Below, piece by piece: positions 16,882-24,037 of a DNA stretch of 27,882 nt (positions are counted from its first letter, which is position 1; each line of letters begins with the position of its first letter). The notes under the pieces were generated by a model. That model made no database searches, was not told the origin of the DNA, and saw only the letters and a program-made list of their open reading frames with translations. The DNA is from Gallibacterium melopsittaci (GTDB taxonomy: Bacteria; Pseudomonadota; Gammaproteobacteria; Enterobacterales; Pasteurellaceae): NCBI RefSeq assembly GCF_042433085.1, contig NZ_JBHLWA010000011.1:1-27882 (forward strand). Direction: 5' to 3'. The translations under genes and the position numbers were made by a program.

Positions 16882-17792
16882 TGCAAAAACTTCCACAACA
16901 ACTTATTCAGAAGTTAACCATTCTTATTAAAATCTTTTTATTCCGTTTTAAACAAAATAAACTTTCGCAAGCGGCTGGTTTTCTCACTTATAGTACGATG
17001 TTAGCAATCGTGCCACTATTTATGGTCATTTTTGCCTTTTTCGCTGCTTTTCCTGTATTTAATGATCTAATTAAAGATCTTGAACAATTTATGTTTACCA
17101 ATTTTGCCCCATCAGTTAGCAGCACTGTTGAACACTATATGCGAATGTTTATCGCCAATACCAAAAAGATGAGTGCAATTAGTATTGTTGGGTTAATCAT
17201 TGTGGCATTAATGTTGATTAAATCAATTGATACAACGCTCAATGATATTTGGGCGAATAGTAAAAAACGATCTGCACTTTACTCTTTTTCGATTTATTGG
17301 ATGATTCTGACGCTTGGTCCTATCTTTATTGCGACCAGTATTGGGGTAAGTTCTTATATTTTTTCAAGCAGCCTTTTTACCTATAAAACAGGACTTCCTT
17401 TTGGTTTAAAACTCCTCAGCTTTATTCCATTTTTCTTAGCTTGGCTAGCTTTTACCTGTATTTATGCCGTTGTCCCCAATACGAAAGTCAACATCAAGCA
17501 CGCAGCTTGTGGGGCATTAATCGCCGCCATTTTCTTCACACTTGGCAAAGCCTGTTTTACTTGGTATATGCAAGCATTTCCCTCTTATCAACTGATTTAT
17601 GGGGCATTAGCAACCTTACCAATTATGATTTTGTGGATTCATCTTAGTTGGACGTTTGTTTTACTTGGCGCTCAGCTCACCGCAGTGCTTGATGATTTAC
17701 AACGGATTCATCGTGATGAATCGCAAGATATAGATTTAAATTCTTTTTATCAAAAACTCATTAGCAAAACACACTCTGGAGAAAAAAGATGA
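16881..17792 (+). CDS. YihY/BrkB family inner-membrane protein
   Basis: 303 residues with about six membrane-spanning segments (for example 37-60, 97-115, 137-160, 180-200, 213-232, 243-265). Family signatures: QAAGFLTYSTMLAIVPL, SIDTTLNDIW and YGALATLPIMILWIHLSW. It was once annotated as RNase BN in E. coli, an assignment since withdrawn; the true role is unknown. The short N- and C-terminal tails are polar and cytosolic. It overlaps the upstream gene by one base and the downstream dtd by four (ATGA), so the three genes are translationally coupled. Confidence 0.88.
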   Translation: MQKLPQQLIQKLTILIKIFLFRFKQNKLSQAAGFLTYSTMLAIVPLFMVIFAFFAAFPVFNDLIKDLEQFMFTNFAPSVSSTVEHYMRMFIANTKKMSAISIVGLIIVALMLIKSIDTTLNDIWANSKKRSALYSFSIYWMILTLGPIFIATSIGVSSYIFSSSLFTYKTGLPFGLKLLSFIPFFLAWLAFTCIYAVVPNTKVNIKHAACGALIAAIFFTLGKACFTWYMQAFPSYQLIYGALATLPIMILWIHLSWTFVLLGAQLTAVLDDLQRIHRDESQDIDLNSFYQKLISKTHSGEKR

Positions 17793-18223
17793 TCGCACTT
17801 ATTCAACGTGTTACCCAAGCAAATGTCGTGGTGGATCAACAAATTATTGGGCAAATTGGACAAGGTATTTTAGTGCTACTTGGCGTTGAACAAGAAGATG
17901 ATCAAAGCAAAGCTGATCGTTTAATCGAGAAAGTGCTAAATTATCGTATTTTTAGTGATGACAATGGCAAGATGAATCTCAATGTACAACAAGTACAAGG
18001 AGAATTATTGGTAGTGTCGCAATTTACCTTAGCGGCTGATACTAAAAAAGGTTTACGTCCAAGTTTTAGTCGCTCAGGCAGCCCAGAATTAGCAGAACAA
18101 CTCTATCACTATTTTATTGAAAAATGCCGCCAAACCGTGCCAGTACAAACTGGAAAATTTGCAGCAGATATGCAGGTTTCATTAACTAATGATGGTCCAG
18201 TAACTTTCTGGTTACAGGTATAA
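17789..18223 (+). CDS. dtd: D-aminoacyl-tRNA deacylase
   Basis: Hydrolyses D-amino acids mischarged on tRNA, such as D-Tyr-tRNA(Tyr), recycling the tRNA. 144 residues, full family length. Motifs: MIALIQRVTQANVVVD start, SQFTLAADTKKGLRPSFSRS with the catalytic SQxTL loop, and the C-terminal NDGPVTF (the Gly-Pro motif that excludes L-residues). GGAGAAAA precedes the start, which overlaps the yihY-type stop as ATGA. It ends at a shared terminator facing rplS. Confidence 0.96.
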   Translation: MIALIQRVTQANVVVDQQIIGQIGQGILVLLGVEQEDDQSKADRLIEKVLNYRIFSDDNGKMNLNVQQVQGELLVVSQFTLAADTKKGLRPSFSRSGSPELAEQLYHYFIEKCRQTVPVQTGKFAADMQVSLTNDGPVTFWLQV

Positions 18224-18243
18224 ACAACCAATTAACGCATAAA

Positions 18244-18272
18244 AAACCCTTGCCAAAGCAAGGGTTTATTAT
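18244..18272. terminator. Bidirectional terminator between dtd and rplS
   Basis: 10-bp stem AAACCCTTGC / GCAAGGGTTT with a CAAA loop. It is preceded by AAA, giving a T-run on the minus strand, and followed by ATTATT on the plus strand. It serves both convergent operons. Confidence 0.88.
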
Positions 18273-18283
18273 TTGAGTACAAA

Positions 18284-18631
18284 TTAATTTAAACGTTCTT
18301 TAATACGTGCAGACTTACCACTACGTTCACGTAAGTAGTAAAGTTTAGCTTTACGAACGGCACCTTTACGTTTCACAGTGATGCTGTCGATAACTGGTGA
18401 GTGAGTTTGGAATACACGTTCAACACCAACACCGTTAGACACTTTACGTAAGGTAAATGCTGAATGCAAGCCACGGTTACGAATTGCAATAACCACGCCT
18501 TCGAACGCTTGCAGACGTTTTTTACTACCTTCAACAACCCATACTTTAACTTCTAATGTGTCCCCTGGACGGAAGCTAGGTACGTTTTGTTTTAATTGTT
18601 CTTGTTCAAGTTGTTTAATAATGTTACTCAT
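18284..18631 (-). CDS. rplS: 50S ribosomal protein L19
   Basis: 115 residues, same length as E. coli L19, at the 30S-50S interface. Family stretches: VPSFRPGDTLEVKVWVVEGSK, RLQAFEGVVIAIRNRG and FTLRKVSNGVGVERVFQTHSP. Last gene of the rpsP-rimM-trmD-rplS operon, 36 nt after trmD, with AAGGTAA before the ATG. The terminator at 18244-18272 follows. Confidence 0.98.
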   Translation of the reverse strand: MSNIIKQLEQEQLKQNVPSFRPGDTLEVKVWVVEGSKKRLQAFEGVVIAIRNRGLHSAFTLRKVSNGVGVERVFQTHSPVIDSITVKRKGAVRKAKLYYLRERSGKSARIKERLN

Positions 18632-18667
18632 AAAATTACCTTTTATTCCTAGATGTAACTGAATCTA

Positions 18668-19414
18668 TCATTTTTGCTGTTGTTGCTCTTGTTGAGCCTG
18701 TTGTAACAGCAACCTTTGTTCGTCAGTCAGAGCTAGGCTTTCTAATAGCTCAGGTCTGCGTAACCACGTTCGTTTTAGCGACTGTTTTAATCGCCATTTA
18801 CGAATTTCTTCGTGATTGCCAGACATCAACACTGGCGGTACAGTCATCCCATCAAGCACTTCAGGTCGGGTATAGTGTGGACAATCCAGTAATCCCTCTG
18901 CGAAAGAATCTTCTTCAGCAGAAGCCTGCTTGCCCAATACACCTGGTACAAAACGTGATACAGCATCAATCAACGTCATGGCAGGTAGTTCTCCTCCTGT
19001 TAAGACATAATCACCGACTGACCATTCTTCATCAATCTCAGTTTCAATCAAGCGTTCATCGATGCCTTCATAACGCCCGCATACCAAAATCATTTTTTGA
19101 TTTTGTGCAAGCTGTTCAACACCTGCTTGATTTAATTTACGCCCTTGTGGAGAGAGATAAATAACCTTTACGCCTTCCCCAGCTTCTGCTCTTGCTGCCT
19201 GAATCGCATCTCGCAATGGCTGCACCATCATCAGCATACCTGGACCACCACCATAAGGACGGTCATCTACGGTCTTATGCTTATCATGGGTGAAATCTCT
19301 AGGATTCCAACAATTTACCTGCAGAAGATTGTGCTTTATGGCTCTACTTGTTACCCCAAATTCTGTAATAGCTTTAAACATTTCTGGGAAAAGTGTAATT
19401 ACCCCAATCCACAT
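18668..19414 (-). CDS. trmD: tRNA (guanine-37-N1)-methyltransferase
   Basis: Methylates G37 of tRNAs with G36, preventing +1 frameshifting. 248 residues. The deep trefoil-knot SAM site is visible as LVCGRYEGIDERLIE, SVGDYVLTGGELPAM and the start MWIGVITLFPEMF. The catalytic Asp lies in DCPHYTRPEVLDG. The tail ends in a run rich in Gln (QQAQQEQQQQK), a slight extension without known function. GAGGTA precedes the start. Third gene of the operon. Confidence 0.98.
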   Translation of the reverse strand: MWIGVITLFPEMFKAITEFGVTSRAIKHNLLQVNCWNPRDFTHDKHKTVDDRPYGGGPGMLMMVQPLRDAIQAARAEAGEGVKVIYLSPQGRKLNQAGVEQLAQNQKMILVCGRYEGIDERLIETEIDEEWSVGDYVLTGGELPAMTLIDAVSRFVPGVLGKQASAEEDSFAEGLLDCPHYTRPEVLDGMTVPPVLMSGNHEEIRKWRLKQSLKRTWLRRPELLESLALTDEQRLLLQQAQQEQQQQK

Positions 19415-19457
19415 ATGGATACCTCAATGTTCATTAAGCCAACAGGATTGCCTGAGG

Positions 19458-19982
19458 TTAGAAACCAGCGTCCCAGTCCACCTCAATTATTTTGGTGCTG
19501 AGATCTACTCTTTTAACTACTGTATCTATATACGGAATTAACCGTTCTTGTTTACTGAAAGCATCTTTTGCATTGGCTTGAACCACTAATACATCATTAG
19601 AACCTGTTTCCATCAATTCGGTAACTTTGCCTAATTGATAACCTTGTAGATTAATCACTTGGCAATCAATTAAATCATGCCAGTAATAATCCCCTTCTTC
19701 TAACTCAGGTAATTGATTCAAATCCACGCCAATTTCAATATTGGCCAATGTCTGTGCGTACTCTCGATCATCAACCCCTTTTAATTTCACAATCAAATCT
19801 TGACTATGATGACGCCAACCTTCAATTTCTACAGGTTGCCATTGGTTTTTAATGTTCAAAAACCACGGTTGATAATCAAAAATGCTTTCTGCATATTCGG
19901 TAGAAGAATAAACACGCAACCAACCACGAATACCATAAGTCGAACCAAGTTTACCTACGACACCGATTTTTTGCTGTTCCAT
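19458..19982 (-). CDS. rimM: Ribosome maturation factor RimM
   Basis: Assembly factor for the 30S head, binding S19. From the ATG at 19982 it has 174 residues. AGGTGG lies 5 nt upstream of this ATG and would be destroyed as a binding site by using the in-frame GTG at 19991, so 19982 is preferred. N-terminal RimM domain: GKLGSTYGIRGWLRVYSSTE; C-terminal PRC-barrel: GDYYWHDLIDCQV, METGSNDVLVVQAN and RLIPYIDTVV. Ends EVDWDAGF as in E. coli. Lies between rpsP and trmD in the conserved order. Confidence 0.96.
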   Translation of the reverse strand: MEQQKIGVVGKLGSTYGIRGWLRVYSSTEYAESIFDYQPWFLNIKNQWQPVEIEGWRHHSQDLIVKLKGVDDREYAQTLANIEIGVDLNQLPELEEGDYYWHDLIDCQVINLQGYQLGKVTELMETGSNDVLVVQANAKDAFSKQERLIPYIDTVVKRVDLSTKIIEVDWDAGF

Positions 19983-20006
19983 TCTCGCCACCTATTGCTT
20001 ACAAAA

Positions 20007-20255
20007 TTAAGCTGCTTTTTGTGCTTCTTTAACTAAAGTTGCAACACGATCTGATAAAGATGCACCTTTACCAACCCATTCATTTACGCGATCTAAATCA
20101 ATGCGTAAACGCTCTGCTTTACCAGCAGCGATTGGGTTGAAGAAGCCGATACGTTCGATGAAACGGCCATCGCGTGGGCAACGACTGTCTGCAACGACAA
20201 TTTGATAAAATGGGCGTTTTTTAGCTCCGCCACGAGATAAACGAATGGTTACCAT
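20007..20255 (-). CDS. rpsP: 30S ribosomal protein S16
   Basis: 82 residues, the same as E. coli S16. Start MVTIRLSRGGAKKRPFYQ and the motifs DSRCPRDGRFIERIGFFNP and WVGKGASLSDRVA are diagnostic. AGAGGAAGG lies just before the ATG. First gene of the four-gene operon, with promoter at 20321-20348 and a terminator-like hairpin in the leader. Confidence 0.98.
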   Translation of the reverse strand: MVTIRLSRGGAKKRPFYQIVVADSRCPRDGRFIERIGFFNPIAAGKAERLRIDLDRVNEWVGKGASLSDRVATLVKEAQKAA

Positions 20256-20280
20256 AACCTTCCTCTAAAATATTGATAGT

Positions 20281-20310
20281 AAAAAAAGAAAACCCCGTTC
20301 GAAGTAGGGG
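20281..20310 (-). terminator. Terminator-like hairpin in the rpsP leader (candidate attenuator)
   Basis: On the minus strand CCCC (20310-20307) and GGGG (20296-20293) enclose a 10-nt loop, followed by TTTTCTTTTTTT. It lies only a few bases after the predicted start of transcription and before rpsP. The stem is short, so its strength is uncertain, but the U-run is strong. Confidence 0.55.
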
Positions 20311-20320
20311 CGTTGATTGC

Positions 20321-20348
20321 TTTATATACTTGGATCTTTTATTAACAA
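20321..20348 (-). promoter_or_regulatory. Promoter of the rpsP-rimM-trmD-rplS operon
   Basis: On the minus strand TTGTTA (20348-20343), 16-base spacer, TATAAA (20326-20321). Predicted start near 20314, directly ahead of the leader hairpin. The rest of the 241-bp gap up to 20496 shows no other feature. Confidence 0.6.
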
Positions 20349-20496
20349 AATACCAAATAGAAAAAGCCGTAGAATTTTACCGTTTTTCCCAGAAAAATCA
20401 ATCTTTGACTGGCTTTAATTTCAAAGCTTAGCTAAGATACAACGTATGGCTTTTTATCCTCATACAATCATAAAAGATTGGATTAATAAATAATTT

Positions 20497-22233
20497 ATGC
20501 CAATACTGAATGACTTTACTGATTTAATTTTTCAATCTTTCATTTTTTATCTTATTTTTCATATATTTGCACATTTCACCCAAAAGCATATCCTAAAAAA
20601 TTTTGCGACACTTTTCTTAGTCGTTTTCATCGATTTATTTATTTCTAACTTTATCAAAGATTACTATTCATTCAGTCGATTCTTACAACTATCAACCTTA
20701 ATATTGGCTTGTATTATCTATCTATTTAATCAAATAAAGCTAAAAAAGCCGATTATTGCTGCGGTGATTATTGCTTATGCAGCAACAGAAATAATTAAAT
20801 CGTTACTTTCGTTTAATGGTCAGTTATTTTTATACTGGTTGCTTGCAATAGCCATTATCACGATTGTAATGATTCCACTCTCGGCAAGATCCGATTCTTC
20901 AGACAAGAACCAAACCAACCACTTTTGTCTTCTTTTCCAATTTTCACTCACGCTATTCACATTATTTATTTTATTGTTGTTTAAGATTAAATTTTCTTAT
21001 CTAAATGACACTTTCCTCTTTTTAAAAGAAAACCTTTTTATTACTCACTTATGGGTCGCTGCGACACTATTACTCATTAGTTTTATTTTTCGCTTTTCGC
21101 TGATTATTAAACAGCTCTTTTTGTTTTTAACAACCATATTAGCTAACCTGATTATTTCGTATTTCATTATTAGTACCGATAACTTTTTTCTATTTATCTA
21201 TCTTAATGTGATTGTATTTTTAGCTGCGTTGACATTTAAAAATATTTTTACAACAACACTAACTGCAAGTTATCTTGCTTCCAGTCTTGCCATTCTGCTT
21301 AGTCTATTTATACCATTTTCTTTAATGTTGCACGATCCCGTAGGAAATCTCATACTGCTCCTGTTTGAATCGTTGTTTTTTATCTCAAGCATCATCATTG
21401 GCTTATCTCATTTTAGTTACTTAATTTTGACTAAAAGATATAACGCAACCTATCAAACTTTCTACGGAGCTATTTGTACTTATTCATTGATCATTTTTGT
21501 TTTATTCTATTTTTATCAACCATTTACCAATTATTTTAATGCACTAGCCAATATTAATGATAAAGATGGCTACTCGACAAAGAATAATGCCAACCAAGAA
21601 CAATCATTAACCTATCCTATGGAAAATTATGAATTAACTTACTATTGGCACGCACAACAAAGACATTTTTATTGCAAACCAAATTATGAAGTAATATTTA
21701 GATCACTTCCTTTTACACCAGACAACTTTATTGCTTGCTTACTGGATGAAACTAAGCCAGAAAATTGGAAATATTCATTTAGTAGGCCTGTAAAAATGAC
21801 GCTTAGCCAGTATCCTTTTACCCTTAAAGATAGCGATCCTTTTATAGAAGAAACAAAACAAAGAATTACTAATCATATCCTTGAAAATAAAGAAATATTT
21901 TTGCAAAACAATATCTATTCGATAAATCAACTGATCCAATGGAAATTACATATTGAACAACGACTAACAAAAACAATACCGTATGACAATCTCATTTTGA
22001 CTTACCGAGATTTATATCTAACAAATGATGGTTATAATCTTGCAATCAGGGCACAATTACGTTCATTAACTGAACAACCTATTCAATATGGTGATTGTTC
22101 TTACCCATCTTCAATTGAAATTATTATGTTATTTAAAGATATATTTATTACCGAATATTCAGCAACCTATGTTTTAGGATTAACGGACAAAGCAGAGCAA
22201 TGTCAACAAATTCCATTCAGTTTAAAATATTAA
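20497..22233 (+). CDS. Uncharacterised polytopic membrane protein with C-terminal soluble domain
   Basis: 578 residues; I do not recognise the family. Residues 1-345 are almost all hydrophobic, with about 11-12 predicted membrane segments rich in Phe, Leu and Ile. Residues from about 350 to the end form a soluble domain with no recognised motif. It has four Cys (in HFYCKPN, FIACLL, YGDCSY and AEQCQQ), an even number that would allow two disulfides if the domain is periplasmic. The composition is more AT-rich than its neighbours. No good ribosome-binding site precedes the ATG at 20497, so the start is uncertain. It ends 24 nt before ushA on the same strand, so the two may be co-transcribed. 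It could be a transporter or an envelope-assembly protein, but nothing decides this. Confidence 0.7.
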   Translation: MPILNDFTDLIFQSFIFYLIFHIFAHFTQKHILKNFATLFLVVFIDLFISNFIKDYYSFSRFLQLSTLILACIIYLFNQIKLKKPIIAAVIIAYAATEIIKSLLSFNGQLFLYWLLAIAIITIVMIPLSARSDSSDKNQTNHFCLLFQFSLTLFTLFILLLFKIKFSYLNDTFLFLKENLFITHLWVAATLLLISFIFRFSLIIKQLFLFLTTILANLIISYFIISTDNFFLFIYLNVIVFLAALTFKNIFTTTLTASYLASSLAILLSLFIPFSLMLHDPVGNLILLLFESLFFISSIIIGLSHFSYLILTKRYNATYQTFYGAICTYSLIIFVLFYFYQPFTNYFNALANINDKDGYSTKNNANQEQSLTYPMENYELTYYWHAQQRHFYCKPNYEVIFRSLPFTPDNFIACLLDETKPENWKYSFSRPVKMTLSQYPFTLKDSDPFIEETKQRITNHILENKEIFLQNNIYSINQLIQWKLHIEQRLTKTIPYDNLILTYRDLYLTNDGYNLAIRAQLRSLTEQPIQYGDCSYPSSIEIIMLFKDIFITEYSATYVLGLTDKAEQCQQIPFSLKY

Positions 22234-22257
22234 GTCATCAATGAAAGGAGCAACCCG

Positions 22258-23919
22258 ATGAAAATGACCAATGTCCTCAAACTATCAACACTAGCCACAT
22301 TATTGGCTACTTCTTCTTTTGCCTATGCTTACCAAAAAGATCATACTTATCATTTCACACTACTACATACCAATGATATTCATGGCCATTATTGGGCAAA
22401 TAAAAATGGTGAATATGGTTTAGCCGCACAAAAAACATTAATTGATCGAATTCGCCAAGAAGTAAAACAACAAGGTGGATCTGTCATTCTATTAAATGCA
22501 GGCGATTTTAATACTGGAGTACCAGAGTCTGATTTACAAAATGCCAAGCCTGATTTAGATGCATTAAATATGATTGGCTATGAAGCTCTAACACTAGGAA
22601 ATCACGAATTCGACAATCCATTGCAATTATTAGAAATGCAAGAAAAATGGGCGAAATTCCCATTCCTTGCTGCTAATATTTTCAATCAAAAAACAGGTAA
22701 ACCATTAGTTAAGCCTTACACCATCTTGCATAAACAAGATTTAAATATTGCGGTGGTAGGACTAAGTACAGAAGATACCGCAAAACTAGGCAATCCTGAA
22801 TTTATTTCCGCCGTCAAATTTGAACGTCCAACTGATGCAGCCAAAAAAGTATTAGCTGATCTCAAACACAACAAAAAGCCTGTCGATATTAAAATCGCCT
22901 TAACACATATGGGCTACTACCATAATGCCAATTACGGTTCAAATGCTCCTGGTGATGTGTCTATGGTGCGAGAGTTACCAAAAGGTGCATTTGATATTGT
23001 GGTAGGTGGTCATACACACGACACAGTCTGTATCAATCCAGACGGTAGTTTTAATGACAAATTTAAACCTGGCGATAGCTGCCAACCACTATTTGAAAAT
23101 GGGACATGGATTATGCAAGCAGGTGAATGGGGTAAATATGTTGGACGAGCTGATTTCAGTTTCCGTAACGGCAAGCTTACCCTTGAAAAGTACCAGCTCA
23201 TTCCGATTAATTTAAAACATAAAGTGAAAAAAGCGGATGGCTCAAGTGAGTATGTTTTATATCAAGAAGAGATCCCAGCAGATCCAAAATTGTTAGCGCA
23301 TTTACAAACCTACCAAGACAAAGGCGATAAATTATTAAACCAAGAAGTTGGTAGCGTAAATGGTCACTTAGAGGGGGATCGAGATATTATTCGTTTCCAC
23401 CAAACTAATTTAGGGCAACTTATCGCTCGCTCACAAGCAGAGCGTGTTAAAGCCGATATTGGAATTATGAATTCTGGCGGTATTCGCACATCAATTGAAG
23501 CTGGTAAAGTGACTTATAAAGATATTCTTTCTGTACAACCATTCGGTAATATCATTAGTTACTTTGAAATGAATGGTAAAGACCTACTCGATTATCTCAA
23601 GGTTGTGGCATTAAAAGAGGTTGATTCTGGCGCTTATCCACAATTCTATGGCATTACTATGACTGTTGATCGTAAAGCAAAACAGATTTCTGACGTAAAA
23701 ATTCATGGTGAGCCAATCGACCTACAAAAAACCTATCGGGTTTCTTTACCAAGCTATTGTGCTGCTGGTGGAGATGGTTACCCAGTGGTAACGAATAATC
23801 CAACTTACGTTAATACTGGCTATGTTGATGCCGATAGTTTAAAAACCTACTTCCAAGAAAATTCACCAATTGATATCAACAAATTTGAAGCCAATTCAGG
23901 GATTGTTTATAAGGAATAA
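22258..23919 (+). CDS. ushA: Periplasmic 5'-nucleotidase / UDP-sugar hydrolase
   Basis: Hydrolyses 5'-nucleotides and UDP-sugars in the periplasm, feeding nucleoside uptake. 553 residues (E. coli 550) and similar end to end. Signal peptide 1-24 (cleavage after FAYA). N-terminal metallophosphatase with D40 and H42 in HTNDIHGH, D83 in GDFNTGVPESD, N115-H116 in GNHEFD, H217 in THMGYY, and H252/H254 in GGHTHD. C-terminal nucleotide-binding domain with MNSGGIRTSI, VQPFGNIISYF and GGDGYP. AAGGAG precedes the ATG. In Pasteurellaceae the related NadN helps take up NAD-derived nucleosides; the length and sequence here fit UshA better. It follows the unknown membrane gene by 24 nt. Confidence 0.93.
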   Translation: MKMTNVLKLSTLATLLATSSFAYAYQKDHTYHFTLLHTNDIHGHYWANKNGEYGLAAQKTLIDRIRQEVKQQGGSVILLNAGDFNTGVPESDLQNAKPDLDALNMIGYEALTLGNHEFDNPLQLLEMQEKWAKFPFLAANIFNQKTGKPLVKPYTILHKQDLNIAVVGLSTEDTAKLGNPEFISAVKFERPTDAAKKVLADLKHNKKPVDIKIALTHMGYYHNANYGSNAPGDVSMVRELPKGAFDIVVGGHTHDTVCINPDGSFNDKFKPGDSCQPLFENGTWIMQAGEWGKYVGRADFSFRNGKLTLEKYQLIPINLKHKVKKADGSSEYVLYQEEIPADPKLLAHLQTYQDKGDKLLNQEVGSVNGHLEGDRDIIRFHQTNLGQLIARSQAERVKADIGIMNSGGIRTSIEAGKVTYKDILSVQPFGNIISYFEMNGKDLLDYLKVVALKEVDSGAYPQFYGITMTVDRKAKQISDVKIHGEPIDLQKTYRVSLPSYCAAGGDGYPVVTNNPTYVNTGYVDADSLKTYFQENSPIDINKFEANSGIVYKE

Positions 23920-23927
23920 TGGATTAC

Positions 23928-23955
23928 TGGCGTTTTAATCTTAATTAAAACGCCA
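23928..23955 (+). terminator. 12-bp hairpin after ushA
   Basis: Perfect stem TGGCGTTTTAAT / ATTAAAACGCCA with a CTTA loop, 8 nt after the ushA stop. The tail TATTCTCTCG is poor in T, so termination may be weak or the hairpin may protect the 3' end. Confidence 0.6.
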
Positions 23956-23991
23956 TATTCTCTCGAAACATTCTCTTTTATTACTATGAAC

Positions 23992-24020
23992 CACCGCCTA
24001 TAATTGCGCGGTGATTTTTT
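23992..24020 (+). terminator. Second hairpin with T-run; its loop contains TATAAT
   Basis: CACCGC (23992-23997) and GCGGTG (24008-24013) followed by ATTTTTT form a standard terminator just 18 nt before tex. The loop carries the perfect -10 box TATAAT (23998-24003), though no convincing -35 lies 17 bp upstream. The element may therefore end the ushA transcript and start the tex transcript. Confidence 0.6.
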
Positions 24021-24037
24021 ATTTTTGAAGTAAAACT

